DNA of 64,000 nucleotides. Source: Paenibacillus chitinolyticus NBRC 15660 (GTDB lineage Bacteria > Bacillota > Bacilli > Paenibacillales > NBRC-103111). The notes beneath the pieces were generated by a model. It saw nothing but the letters and a program-made list of their open reading frames with translations, ran no database searches and was not told the origin of the DNA. Where the stretch lies: positions 1-64,000 of the forward strand of contig NZ_BBJT01000015.1 of the NCBI RefSeq assembly GCF_000739915.1. Reading direction: 5' to 3'. Below are positions 35,598 through 43,459 of the stretch, piece by piece. The number at the start of each line of letters is the position of its first letter. Within the stretch, counting starts at the first letter, position 1. The position numbers and the translations under genes are program-made.

Positions 35598-36966
35598 CAT
35601 GCCCATCAAACTATGGAAATACTACCCATACACAACGAAATAAACTATTCTTTTTTTTGTAGAATCAACCACGAAAGGATAGTTTAGGCATTAAAGAGGA
35701 ACTTCAATTATTTTCACAAGAACTAACGCGACATTTGTCCCCTTCTTCTCTTTCCGATCTGGCAAAAACAATAGGTTTCGTCACTCGATCAAGTAAATTT
35801 AGAGCCCAAGACTTAGTATCATTATGCGTTTGGCTAAGTCAAAAAGTTGGAGCAACATCGCTTAACCAGCTATGCAGTAAATTAGAGGCTTCGACTGGTA
35901 TCTTGATCAGTCCAGAAGGACTCAATCAACGATTTAACTCGGCAGCCGTAACCTTTCATCAGCAGATTCTTTACCTTTTGTTGCAGCAAAAACTGTTGGG
36001 GGCAGCATCTATACATAGCGAATATGCACGCAACTTTTCACGTATTCGGATCTTAGACTCCACCATTTTTCAACTTCCCGACATCTTTTCCGAGCATTAT
36101 GCAGGATCCGGCGGCAGCAGTCACACAGCAGGGGTTAAAATTCAACTGGAATATGAACTTCAAAGCGGAGGATTTTTAAATCTCTACACGGGGCATGGGA
36201 AAGAAAATGATAAAACATATGGGACAGAGTGTTTGAATTCGATTCTACCCAAAGACTTATTTATCCGCGATTTAGGTTACTTTGATTTAAACGGCTTACA
36301 TACAATTGATGAAAATAAGGCGTATTACGGTTTACGTTTAAAGCTAAATACGAGAGTCTATCAGAAAAATGAACATCCTGAGACCTTTGGTAATGGAACT
36401 GTAAAAAAGCATTCTGAGTACATCCAGCTTTCGATAGAATCGATTATGGAACAGCTTGAGCCAGGAGAAACAAGGGAGATTTCAGATGTGTATATTGGGA
36501 TGTATCAGAAATTGCCTGCACGCTTAGTCGTGTATCGTCTGACCGAGATTCAAATGAGAAAAAGAGAGAAGGATCAGGCCGTACGTGAAAAGAAAAAGGG
36601 GCTAACGTATTCCGAGAAAAGCAAGAAGCTCAGCGCGATGAACTTCTACATCATCAATATCACATCACAAGTCGTACCAGGCGCTCATTTACATGAACTA
36701 TATTCGTTACGTTGGTAAGCGGAGATCTTGTTTAAGACGTGGAAATCATTTTTTCAAATTCAAAAATGTAAGAAAATGAAGCTGAAACGCTTGCAGTGCC
36801 ATTTATATGGTCAGTTAATTGGAATCTTACTGTGTTCTTCTACTATGTTTCAGGTGCGGGAGACTACATGCCACTCTTACATCAGGCCATACAAAAAGAC
36901 ACCGAGGAAATATCGAAAGTTCTGCTTTATCATTTCGCTTTTCTCAAGTTTGAAGTTCTCTATTAA
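35598..36966 (+). mobile_element. IS231-type insertion sequence remnant
   Basis: The left end CATGCCCATCAAACTATGG (35598-35616) is preceded by GGGTACCGCCG, an IS231-style target. The transposase pseudogene follows. No right-hand terminal repeat is visible before the gene ending at 36980, so the right end is missing. Confidence 0.75.
35690..36966 (+). pseudogene. Decayed IS4-family (IS231 group) transposase
   Basis: The frame begins around IKEELQLFSQELTRHLSP (35690, no ATG; an ATT follows AAAGGA) and continues SLSDLAKTIGFV as in IS231 transposases. DDE parts seen: Asp in RILDSTIFQLPD, Asp in FIRDLGYFDL, and Glu in RW-stop-AEILFKTWKSFF. A TAA at 36716-36718 replaces what should be a Gln codon just before the catalytic Glu. 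The C terminus is then reached only by a frameshift near 36860 (MPLLHQAIQKDTEEISKVL in another frame). It cannot give a full enzyme. Confidence 0.85.
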
Positions 36967-36979
36967 CTACACCGTCCCC

Positions 36980-37360
36980 TTAAACGCGATCAAGTGCATT
37001 TTCTTTTACAAAAATGTTTCTAATTTTAAATTCATACGGACTGACATCCTCCAAGTATTTTTTTAAAATCTCGTTATTTTTGTCGAAGACGTCGTAATGC
37101 GGTTCGGTCAAAATGTATTTTTCTTTATGAACCCATTCGGGAACGATCAGCTTAAAATCATTTGCCAGCTTGTGAGTCATAGCGGCAACGTGACAATAAT
37201 AAAAGTGTTCGACATCAGGAAATGCCTCCGGTTCGTCTTTAATCATTTCGATTCGCTGCTGATCGACGGCAGCATAAAATGAATCCAGAAACGCGGAACA
37301 ACAAAAATTGAATTTTTCTCCATCACTCACAAATTCAATAATGTCCTTTACAGTAATCAT
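36980..37360 (-). CDS. Small acidic protein, possible immunity-type partner
   Basis: 126 residues from ATG 37360 (GGGGGGCAAAAAG upstream). It is acidic and soluble (ITVKDIIEFVSDGEKFNF, LIVPEWVHKEKYILTEPHYD). I do not recognise the family. Its ATG overlaps the TGA of the upstream frame by the ATGA arrangement, so it was translated together with the truncated gene at 37357-37546. A small partner gene coupled to the tail of a larger gene recalls toxin-immunity pairs, but this is speculation. Confidence 0.55.
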   Translation of the reverse strand: MITVKDIIEFVSDGEKFNFCCSAFLDSFYAAVDQQRIEMIKDEPEAFPDVEHFYYCHVAAMTHKLANDFKLIVPEWVHKEKYILTEPHYDVFDKNNEILKKYLEDVSPYEFKIRNIFVKENALDRV

Positions 37361-37546
37361 CTTTTTGCCCCCCAAGAGTTAATTTCCTTATCCCGGTTCC
37401 TTTGAACGATCTCGCGTGCTTCGTCAATTGAATAGCCTTTACGTACGTAAAAATTTTCTTCGATATATTGAATGTGACGATTAACTTTTTCCGGCATTGT
37501 TTCCGGTGTCCAGTTTTCTTCAATCGCCCTTCTTGGGGTATCGCCA
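37357..37546 (-). pseudogene. Truncated gene tail cut by the MIC cassette
   Basis: A coding-looking frame ends at TGA 37357-37359 (CDTPRRAI-like start: GDTPRRAIEENWTPETMPEK, VNRHIQYIEENFYVRKGY, SIDEAREIVQRNRDKEIN). It is interrupted at 37546 by the cassette's left end. Removing the cassette and one 11-bp duplication joins it in frame to about 20 more open codons at 39056-39110. It is therefore the C-terminal end of a longer protein whose front is lost. Family not recognised. Confidence 0.5.
37536..37546 (+). repeat. Left target-site duplication of the cassette
   Basis: GGGTATCGCCA, identical to 39045-39055 and directly abutting the terminal repeat. Confidence 0.9.
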
Positions 37547-39044
37547 CATACCCATCAAGTTAAGCTATTGGCTTTAGATGAACGCACGGTATCTTCAAGC
37601 ATTTTAGTAAATTTTGATGATCATGGATTTCCGCATCCTAAAAATAGGTACAATAAAGAAACAATGAACTGGCCATTTTCAAGAAAATGATCTATGCTGC
37701 TTGTTTTCTAGATATGATACTTTCGTAGACGACACCTAAAAGGGTCAGCTCATGAAAAGGAAAATAATGCACGCTAAGCTCCGATATGTCCAGTTAAAAT
37801 GCTTGCCAACCTTATGGTTGTAGTCCTATGTCAGGTTGAAGTGCACTTGTAATTAGCGTCAAGTCACAGTCAAAATAGCGTCTAGATAGGGTCGATTTAA
37901 CCTTTTTCTGACGACTTATTCGCTACTTCTATGACTCTAGTCATTCGCTGCTTCCTTCCTTTCCATTCCATATTGGATATGTTTTGTTTCGTGACGGGCC
38001 AAGCGACACATCACGACGGTTTTCCGTCTTCAACTCCACAGGGACATTGGCCCTTCTTGCGATTGCAAACAGATGATGTAAAAACGAATCCCAGTCATCT
38101 TCGATGGCACGGTAACGCAGTGACGATAGGGCCACTTCCTTGCCGTTCTGCTGTATAACCGCCACATGAATGTTCAATCTCCCGCGTCCTTCCACCGTCG
38201 GATCGACGACAATCCGACGAACGGACGATAGTTCCAGCCGCTTATGTCCAATTGTCATACAAGGGGGCTGCTGTTCGAAGACAACAAGCCTCCGCTTCGT
38301 ACCGAACGTCACCCGATGCGACGTACGAAACGCTTGTTTAGCTGACTGCCATTTGCGTACCTTCTCCGCATTGCGCTCCCGGTTGCAGTCTAGCAAGTAA
38401 TTTGCCACAACCACCTCACGCGCATAGTCTTCCAAATCGAGCCGGTATATCCCTTTGGCAGTGCGTACATCGTATACGAACATCCACGAAGTGATCAAGT
38501 TATTGCGGCGGTAGTGCTGGTTCACTCCCAGAATGTCGCTGCTCCTCCATGCAACATCGTTGCCGTTGAGACGAAAACAAAGCGATCCATCCTCAAAACG
38601 CAGTTGCTCCGGCTTATGCTCAGAACGTTTGGCAAGGCGTGGAAAGGCGCCAACAATGGTTAGGACAAACACGCCGCCGCAAATCCATGCATTGAGACGC
38701 TGCATTCCGAGAAAAGAACTGCTGCTCCAAGAGCCGATCAAGGTAAGCAGCTCGAACACAAGCAGCACGACATAAAGAGCTGCTGCAAAAAGCAGCCCCA
38801 TCTTGATCACATCAAACAAACGTTTCGAGTAAGGCTCAAGCTGAAATTCCTGATCCTTCATTGAGATGTGATACTGCAAAGTCCCCCTGTTCTTTCGCCT
38901 GCTATTCTTCATTTTGTTCACCTCTGCCGACTGAATGATTGCCATACACCATGACGTAATAAATCGTTGAGATTAATATACCATGAGCACTTTTGAATAG
39001 GCCATGTTTTCCCCAAGAATCGGGTACGTAACTTGATGGGCATG
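37547..39044. mobile_element. Transposase-less IS231-type mobile insertion cassette
   Basis: Left end CATACCCATCAAGTTAAG and right end complementary to CATGCCCATCAAGTTACG bound 1498 bp. Exact 11-bp duplications (GGGTATCGCCA) flank it at 37536-37546 and 39045-39055. Inside is one minus-strand gene (37941-38912) and a gene-free left part (37565-37940); there is no transposase. This is the structure of the MIC231 cassettes described in the Bacillus cereus group, moved in trans by an IS231 transposase. Confidence 0.88.
37941..38912 (-). CDS. Cassette passenger: two-helix membrane protein
   Basis: 323 residues from ATG 38912 (AGAGGTGAACAAA upstream). Two membrane helices near residues 38-60 and 73-92, then a soluble C-terminal part of about 220 residues, beta-rich at first (LRFEDGSLCFRLNGNDVAWR, SWMFVYDVRTAKGIYRLDL), which looks like a bacterial PH/YcxB-type domain. 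Function unknown; no toxin or resistance motif is visible. It is the only gene in the cassette. Confidence 0.6.
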   Translation of the reverse strand: MKNSRRKNRGTLQYHISMKDQEFQLEPYSKRLFDVIKMGLLFAAALYVVLLVFELLTLIGSWSSSSFLGMQRLNAWICGGVFVLTIVGAFPRLAKRSEHKPEQLRFEDGSLCFRLNGNDVAWRSSDILGVNQHYRRNNLITSWMFVYDVRTAKGIYRLDLEDYAREVVVANYLLDCNRERNAEKVRKWQSAKQAFRTSHRVTFGTKRRLVVFEQQPPCMTIGHKRLELSSVRRIVVDPTVEGRGRLNIHVAVIQQNGKEVALSSLRYRAIEDDWDSFLHHLFAIARRANVPVELKTENRRDVSLGPSRNKTYPIWNGKEGSSE

Positions 39045-39055
39045 GGGTATCGCCA
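39045..39055 (+). repeat. Right target-site duplication of the cassette
   Basis: GGGTATCGCCA, abutting the right terminal repeat ending at 39044. Confidence 0.9.
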
Positions 39056-39056
39056 A

Positions 39057-39067
39057 GGGCTCTACCA
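39057..39067 (+). repeat. 11-bp direct repeat at right edge of the island
   Basis: GGGCTCTACCA, identical to 33821-33831; one base separates it from the cassette's target duplication. Confidence 0.75.
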
Positions 39068-39151
39068 CTTCTTGTCAAGAAAAAAAGCCTCGACTTCCGC
39101 CCGCAGTAAACGAGCAAGCAGCCTCGTTTGTTCGGAATTGGTTTTGATCAC
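39062..39151 (-). pseudogene. cwlJ: 5' fragment of a CwlJ-type spore cortex hydrolase gene
   Basis: A GTG start at 39151 (AAAGAGGTTTTGGGC upstream) opens a 29-codon frame beginning IKTNSEQTRLLARLLRAEVE. CwlJ proteins begin with the near-identical pattern 'V(I/V)xAxSEDxxLxARLxRAEAEGEG'. After RAEVE the sequence departs (AFFLDKKW then stop). The rest of CwlJ (about 120 residues) is absent at the island's right edge. It reads as a gene deleted during island formation. Confidence 0.65.
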
Positions 39152-39287
39152 GCCCAAAACCTCTTTTCGCCTTCCGGGTGTACCCGCCGCCGCGGGCGGA
39201 GCGCCCAAAACAGCCGGATGCCCACGCCCGGCAGGGCATCCGCACATAAGCTGGAGGGAAGAGAACGGAAAACGGAGGACACCAGCC

Positions 39288-39677
39288 ATGTACAAAGAGG
39301 ATTTTTATTGTTTGTGCAAATCGTATATGAACCGTCACGTCCGGGTGCAGACCAAATCGGGCCGCACTTATGACGGGATGATTATGGGAGTGGACCCGAA
39401 TTATGTCCGGCTGAAAGTATCCGGCGGGCAGGGCCAGGGGTATGGTTATGGACCTGACATGGGATACGGGCAGGGGTATATTGCCGGCCATGTTAACGGA
39501 TATGGAAGAACAGGACCATACGGGCAGCCGCTTGATGAATCCGAGGAAAGGGGATTCTTTCCCCCTGCTCCCGGTTTTCCGGGGTATCCGGGTTTCCCGG
39601 GATATCCCGGTCCGAGCAACGAGACGATCCTCACGCTGGCCCTGTTCGATCTGCTGACTCTTGTTCTATTGATGTAG
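39288..39677 (+). CDS. Sm-like domain protein with Gly/Tyr/Pro-rich tail
   Basis: 129 residues. Residues about 8-47 (CKSYMNRHVRVQTKSGRTYD, GMIMGVDPNYVRLKV) look like an LSm/Hfq-type strand pair. Then comes a low-complexity tail with GQGYGYGPDMGYGQGY, PGFPGYPGFPGYPGP and a C-terminal hydrophobic helix (ILTLALFDLLTLVLLM). ATG 39288 has GGAGGACACC. This composition is common for spore-coat-associated proteins; the role is inferred only. Confidence 0.65.
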   Translation: MYKEDFYCLCKSYMNRHVRVQTKSGRTYDGMIMGVDPNYVRLKVSGGQGQGYGYGPDMGYGQGYIAGHVNGYGRTGPYGQPLDESEERGFFPPAPGFPGYPGFPGYPGPSNETILTLALFDLLTLVLLM

Positions 39678-39694
39678 AACAAGAGTTCAGCGGC

Positions 39695-39928
39695 GGACGC
39701 GGGTATTCCTCTCCGCGTCCTTACAGCGCCCAAAAGCCGCCCGCTGCACAAAAAGCACCGCTTCAGGAAACGGCCCGCTTGACGCGGCCGCCTCCTTGGC
39801 GGTGCTTTCCGGCTCCGGCGGCTTCCCGCCGCGGATTTGAGGCCGTAAGGGAGAACTTCCCTTACGGCCTCCGGTGCTTCACGCGGCCCTGTGGAGCGGC
39901 TGCTCCAAGCGCCTCTTCACAGGGCCGC
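39695..39928. repeat. Cluster of GC-rich hairpins between convergent genes
   Basis: Three strong palindromes: GGACGCGG/CCGCGTCC (39695-39720), GAGGCCGTAAGGGA/TTCCCTTACGGCCTC (39839-39871) and GCGGCCCTGTG/CACAGGGCCGC (39883-39928). None is followed by a T-run. They lie between the Sm-like gene and the PHP phosphatase gene, whose stop is at 39934. Confidence 0.75.
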
Positions 39929-39933
39929 TTCTC

Positions 39934-40770
39934 TCAGCTTTCCGCGCGGCTCGTGCCGAAAGCGGTCTCAAACCAGGCCCAGTCCGCTCCCACGTGCTCC
40001 GGCTTATGCGTATCGGAGCCGTAAATCAGCGGAATGCCCCGGCTCACGCAGGCGGCGAGAAACCACCGCGGCACGTAGGTCTGCCCGCAGGTCGGCACCC
40101 GCAGACCGGCGACGTTCACGTCGATGCCGACGCCAGTCTCCTGGAGCTTGGGCAGCAGTGCGGTCAGCCTGCGCTCGATCAGTTCCGGGCTGATCGGCGG
40201 AAGCGCCTCACGGAACTTCTCGATCAGCTGCACGTGGCCGAGGCGCTTGCGCATAGGCAGCCCGGCCGCCCAGTCGATCGCTTTCTCGACGTGGTTGTAG
40301 TACTCTTCCGCTACCGCGTCCATACTCCCGTAATGGGCGAGCAAACCTTCCCGGAAGTCGTCCGCGGTGAAGTCGATGCAGCGCATGCCGCCCGCTCCGG
40401 GAAGATAATGGACGGATACGACGACGTCCTCGAGCCGGCTTCCGTACCGATCCAGCAGCGCGTCGGAGAAGTCTTCCCTGCCGTACAGGTAATCCATCTC
40501 GAGGCCCACGGTCACTTCGATCCTGCCGGCATATCTCGCTTTCATCTCTTCGGCATAAGCCAAATAGTCCGGCAGCTCCTCCATCGGCATGGCCAATTCC
40601 GCCATGAGCCGCGGATTGTCGACCCACTTATCCGGCAGCGGCGGATGCTCGCTTATGGTATAGCGCTCGAAGCCGAGCTCAATCGCCCGGTCCAAGTATG
40701 CCGGTTCCTCGGCGGGATTTCCGTGATAGCAAAACTTCGTGTGCGTATGACCGTCCCATTTGAATGTCAT
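39934..40770 (-). CDS. hisJ: PHP-family histidinol-phosphatase
   Basis: 279 residues. PHP metal motifs: DGHTHTKFCYHG at the N terminus, His in TISEHPPLP, Glu in VGLEMDYL, His in VVSVHYLPG, His in RLGHVQLIE and GSDTHKPEHVG near the end. This matches the HisJ/HisK type that dephosphorylates histidinol phosphate. No other his genes are adjacent. ATG 40770 with GAGGAGG about 12 bases upstream; the frame is open to 40896 but that part overlaps a terminator. Confidence 0.85.
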   Translation of the reverse strand: MTFKWDGHTHTKFCYHGNPAEEPAYLDRAIELGFERYTISEHPPLPDKWVDNPRLMAELAMPMEELPDYLAYAEEMKARYAGRIEVTVGLEMDYLYGREDFSDALLDRYGSRLEDVVVSVHYLPGAGGMRCIDFTADDFREGLLAHYGSMDAVAEEYYNHVEKAIDWAAGLPMRKRLGHVQLIEKFREALPPISPELIERRLTALLPKLQETGVGIDVNVAGLRVPTCGQTYVPRWFLAACVSRGIPLIYGSDTHKPEHVGADWAWFETAFGTSRAES

Positions 40771-40859
40771 GGCGTACTTATCCTCCTCAGTCTCTGCGGC
40801 TTGCCTGACTTGAGTATAGCGCGGCCCGGTTAGCACGGCAACGCCGGGCTTCTTATCGC

Positions 40860-40887
40860 AAAAAAGCCCGGATGATTTCCATCCGGA
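40860..40887 (-). terminator. Terminator of the YtkA-like lipoprotein gene
   Basis: Minus strand CCGGATG-GAAAT-CATCCGG-GC followed by TTTTTT. Confidence 0.85.
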
Positions 40888-40931
40888 CCCGCCCACTTAC
40901 ATCGTGAATCATAACGATATCCGACGCCGGG

Positions 40932-41423
40932 CTATTCCACCTGGAGTTTCACCTGCGGCATCGTGTGCATCGTTCTGGCCGTGACGTGGGAAATAATCAG
41001 ATACGTTCCCGGCTCGTCAAATTTCTTTTTTAAGGTATACAAGCCGTCCTTGCCGTGGGTTCCTTTAATCTTCTCGTGCTTGTCGTCCGGGGCGCCTTCT
41101 TTCCATACTTCGAAAAGAACCTCGTCCGCATCGTCCACCGGTTTGCCGTCCTGGGTGACGGTGACTTCAACCGCCGCTTCCGTCCCTTGTTTGACCGGTT
41201 CCGCCGGCAGCTTTACTTTGGCCATGATCGGATTCAGCGTGTCGATTGTCCCTTGGCCCGCGCCTTGACCGCCATGTCCTTCATGTCCGCCGCCTCCCGA
41301 ACCGCAGCCGGCAAGCGCCGCTGTCAGCACCAGCAGAAGAACGGCCGTGCCGAATCTCCTGCGCCTGAATGTTAACTTCAAACCGGAAGGACCGGCGGAA
41401 TTTTCCTGTTTATGCGCATTCAT
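40932..41423 (-). CDS. YtkA-like lipoprotein
   Basis: 163 residues. Basic N terminus (about 1-24), hydrophobic signal and lipobox LTAALAGC (Cys near 40), a Gly/His-rich linker (GGGGHEGHGGQG) that could bind metal, then a YtkA-like beta domain (about 65-163: VEVTVTQDGKPVDDADEV, LYTLKKKFDEPGTYLI). The family is found with copper and respiratory proteins. ATG 41423; GGGGGA lies about 12 bases upstream. Confidence 0.8.
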   Translation of the reverse strand: MNAHKQENSAGPSGLKLTFRRRRFGTAVLLLVLTAALAGCGSGGGGHEGHGGQGAGQGTIDTLNPIMAKVKLPAEPVKQGTEAAVEVTVTQDGKPVDDADEVLFEVWKEGAPDDKHEKIKGTHGKDGLYTLKKKFDEPGTYLIISHVTARTMHTMPQVKLQVE

Positions 41424-41598
41424 TTATGTTCAATCCCCCTAAACTGCATGGCATGCCGCCTTTACGGCTGCTTTCATCTTTTCCCATCAATTAAACCTAT
41501 TATACCGGGATGCCTGCAAAAGAGGGATAGCTCATCTGGGCCCTATTTGTAACGATTCCGTGAACAATCCGGCGCGGGGCCGGCTTAATCCGCATAGT

Positions 41599-41633
41599 AA
41601 AAGGACTTACAACCGGGGGCTGCAAGTCCTTTT
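41599..41633. terminator. Bidirectional terminator
   Basis: AAAAGGACTT-ACAACCGGGGGCTGC-AAGTCCTTTT; serves the KGG gene on the minus strand. Confidence 0.8.
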
Positions 41634-41670
41634 ATATGTCGAGTTATATGTCGAGATCACGTTCATCGTC

Positions 41671-41856
41671 TTAACTGCGTCCGCCTTTTCTTCCCGCTTC
41701 CTCGCGGCTCATCTTGCCGTCGCTTCTGCCGCTGTCGTTTCCGCGGGATTCGCCGCCTTTACGTCCGATTTCCTGGTAGAAATCTTTGTCGTGCGTGCGT
41801 GCGGTTTCTTCTCCGCCTTTGCGTCCTGCTTCTTCTCGAGACATTTTGTCAGCCAT
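41671..41856 (-). CDS. KGG-repeat general stress protein
   Basis: 61 residues with KGG repeats: two SREEAGRKGG units, an IGRKGGESRGNDSGRS unit and a shorter spacer. This is the GsiB/YciG-type stress-induced hydrophilic protein pattern. ATG 41856 with GAGGAGTGGATC. Such proteins are usually induced by general stress or on sporulation; no promoter was identified here. Confidence 0.88.
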   Translation of the reverse strand: MADKMSREEAGRKGGEETARTHDKDFYQEIGRKGGESRGNDSGRSDGKMSREEAGRKGGRS

Positions 41857-41983
41857 GATGATCCACTCCTCAAACGGTAAATTTGCAGGCTTTTTAGGAA
41901 GTCTTGTTTAACTGCCGCCTACGTCTATTACTTACCCGGATGAGAGATTCCGAAACGGAAAACCGGTCATTCGCCGGTTAAAA

Positions 41984-43114
41984 TCAATTGAACCGCTCCG
42001 GTGAAAAAGGAGTCAGATCCAGAGAGGACCTTCCATTAACGGTCAGATCCCGCAAAATTTCGCCCACGACACTCGCGAATTTGAACCCGTGTCCGGAAAA
42101 GCCCGCCGCCACGCTCACATGCGGATGCCCGGGCAGCCGTCCGATGATAAAATCCTCGTCCGGCGTACGTTCGTACAGGCAGACCTTGCCTTTCAGCAGC
42201 ACACCCGAGGCGCCCGGGAGGTACGCTTCCATAAAGGCGCGAAGCTCCTCCTCGTCCGCGGCCGTTCGTCCGAACGGATGCTTCGGCTCTCCGGGACTCA
42301 CGGGAATCCCCTCGTCGTGCCGGCCTACCTTGACTCCCGAACCGTCGAAGTCGGGGAAGCCGTAATATTCCCCCAGCCCCGTATGGACGGTAAAGCCCGG
42401 AAAGCCGGGGGACCGGTAAAGCCCGCTGCCGGCACGGAACCAAGCCACTGTTTTGCGGATCGCCGTCACGGGAAGCGGCCGGCCCGGCAGGATGCCCGCG
42501 GCCGCGGCTCCGGCCGTGACGATCAGACGGCCGGACGCGAAGGTTCCGGCCGGTGTCGTCACGGCCGCTTCGCCTCCGTCGAGCCGCACGGACCGGACAG
42601 GCGTATCCGTCAGCAGCTCCGCGCCCGCTTCCAGCGCCAGTCTCCGGTAGACGCGCAGGCAGGCTTCGCTGAGCAGCACCCCGCCGTCCGGCTCGTAGAG
42701 GCCGCTCCAGCCCTCCGGCAGAGAGAAGCCCGGCCACCGCCGGTGGATGTCGGCGGCATCGAGCTCCTCCAGCGGAACGCCGTACCGCCGCGCGTTGGCG
42801 ATCTTGCTCCGGTGGTTGGCCGTCTCTTCGCGGCTCACGTTCAGCACGCCCGTAGTCCGCAGCAGCGTCTCGCCGGATAGGCGCTCCAGCTCTTCCCACA
42901 GCTTCTGGGCGCGCAGCGCAAGGGGCACGTACGCGGAGGCTCCGCCGTAGGCATGGCGGATGAGCCTCGTTTCCCCGTGATGACTGCCCTCCTCGTGCGG
43001 GGGATTGCCCGCATCGAGGAGCAGCGTCCGCACGCCGCTTGATGCGAGCTGATAACCCGCGCTCAGGCCCATCGAACCGGCTCCGATAATGATCACGTCG
43101 TAACGGGTGCGCAT
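41984..43114 (-). CDS. MSOX/SolA-type FAD amine oxidase
   Basis: 376 residues. FAD Rossmann motif DVIIIGAGSMGLSAGYQLA, substrate-side HHGETRLIRHAYG, the covalent-flavin Cys in KGKVCLYERTPDEDFIIG, and GFSGHGFKFASVVGE near the C terminus. Members oxidise sarcosine, N-methyltryptophan or related N-methyl amino acids, producing H2O2. Which substrate is used here cannot be told. ATG 43114 with AAGGAAGGAGAT. Confidence 0.9.
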   Translation of the reverse strand: MRTRYDVIIIGAGSMGLSAGYQLASSGVRTLLLDAGNPPHEEGSHHGETRLIRHAYGGASAYVPLALRAQKLWEELERLSGETLLRTTGVLNVSREETANHRSKIANARRYGVPLEELDAADIHRRWPGFSLPEGWSGLYEPDGGVLLSEACLRVYRRLALEAGAELLTDTPVRSVRLDGGEAAVTTPAGTFASGRLIVTAGAAAAGILPGRPLPVTAIRKTVAWFRAGSGLYRSPGFPGFTVHTGLGEYYGFPDFDGSGVKVGRHDEGIPVSPGEPKHPFGRTAADEEELRAFMEAYLPGASGVLLKGKVCLYERTPDEDFIIGRLPGHPHVSVAAGFSGHGFKFASVVGEILRDLTVNGRSSLDLTPFSPERFN

Positions 43115-43383
43115 GGCGGTATCTCCTTCCTTGCTCTTCATTACCTTGACGTTAGCATCCTGCTTGAGATGGTGTCAATGCGCAGCCAAGTACGGAGCAT
43201 ATTAGCCACGCCCAAGCTGTTCCACACATGCCTAACCGTAACGCTCCCTATACTTACCCCCATGCGGGATGTCGTCGACAACCGGAATACCCGGCATTTT
43301 ATATTCGCCGCCTGGAATTTCAATGGAAGATTTCATGAAAATCGCCCGGCGCCTCCAGCGCTCCGCAGGCCTCTAACGGCTAA

Positions 43384-43434
43384 CCCGAAGACCCTTCCGG
43401 CCAAGCTGCTCCGGAAGGGTCCTCGGGATCTTTT
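43384..43434. terminator. Large hairpin between panD and the amine oxidase gene
   Basis: CCCGA-A-GACCCTTCCGG pairs with CCGGAAGGGTC-C-TCGGG around a 10-base loop. The T-run (TTTTT) is on the plus strand, although both neighbouring genes are on the minus strand. The rest of 43115-43459 holds no gene I can support. Confidence 0.65.
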
Positions 43435-43459
43435 TCAACTGCGCCGCCGTGAGGACCTG

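Larger units (their letters stand above)
33832..39056. mobile_element. Nested IS231/MIC-type accessory island
   Basis: A 5.2-kb stretch bounded by identical 11-bp direct repeats and containing five IS231-type ends: left-facing at 33832, 35598 and 37547, right-facing at 33961 and 39044. All share CATRCCCATCAA. It holds a 130-bp mini-element, a decayed transposase, a transposase-less cassette, and AT-richer genes unlike the flanks. The right boundary repeat is not directly joined to a terminal inverted repeat, so the outer element has been rearranged. The island is inferred; the repeats and ends are seen directly. Confidence 0.7.

Noticed and set aside
33832-39044. One simple composite transposon with ends at 33832 and 39044
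   Set aside because: The 11-mers abutting these two ends differ; the exact duplication at 39045 pairs with 37536 instead, so the structure is nested, not a single composite.
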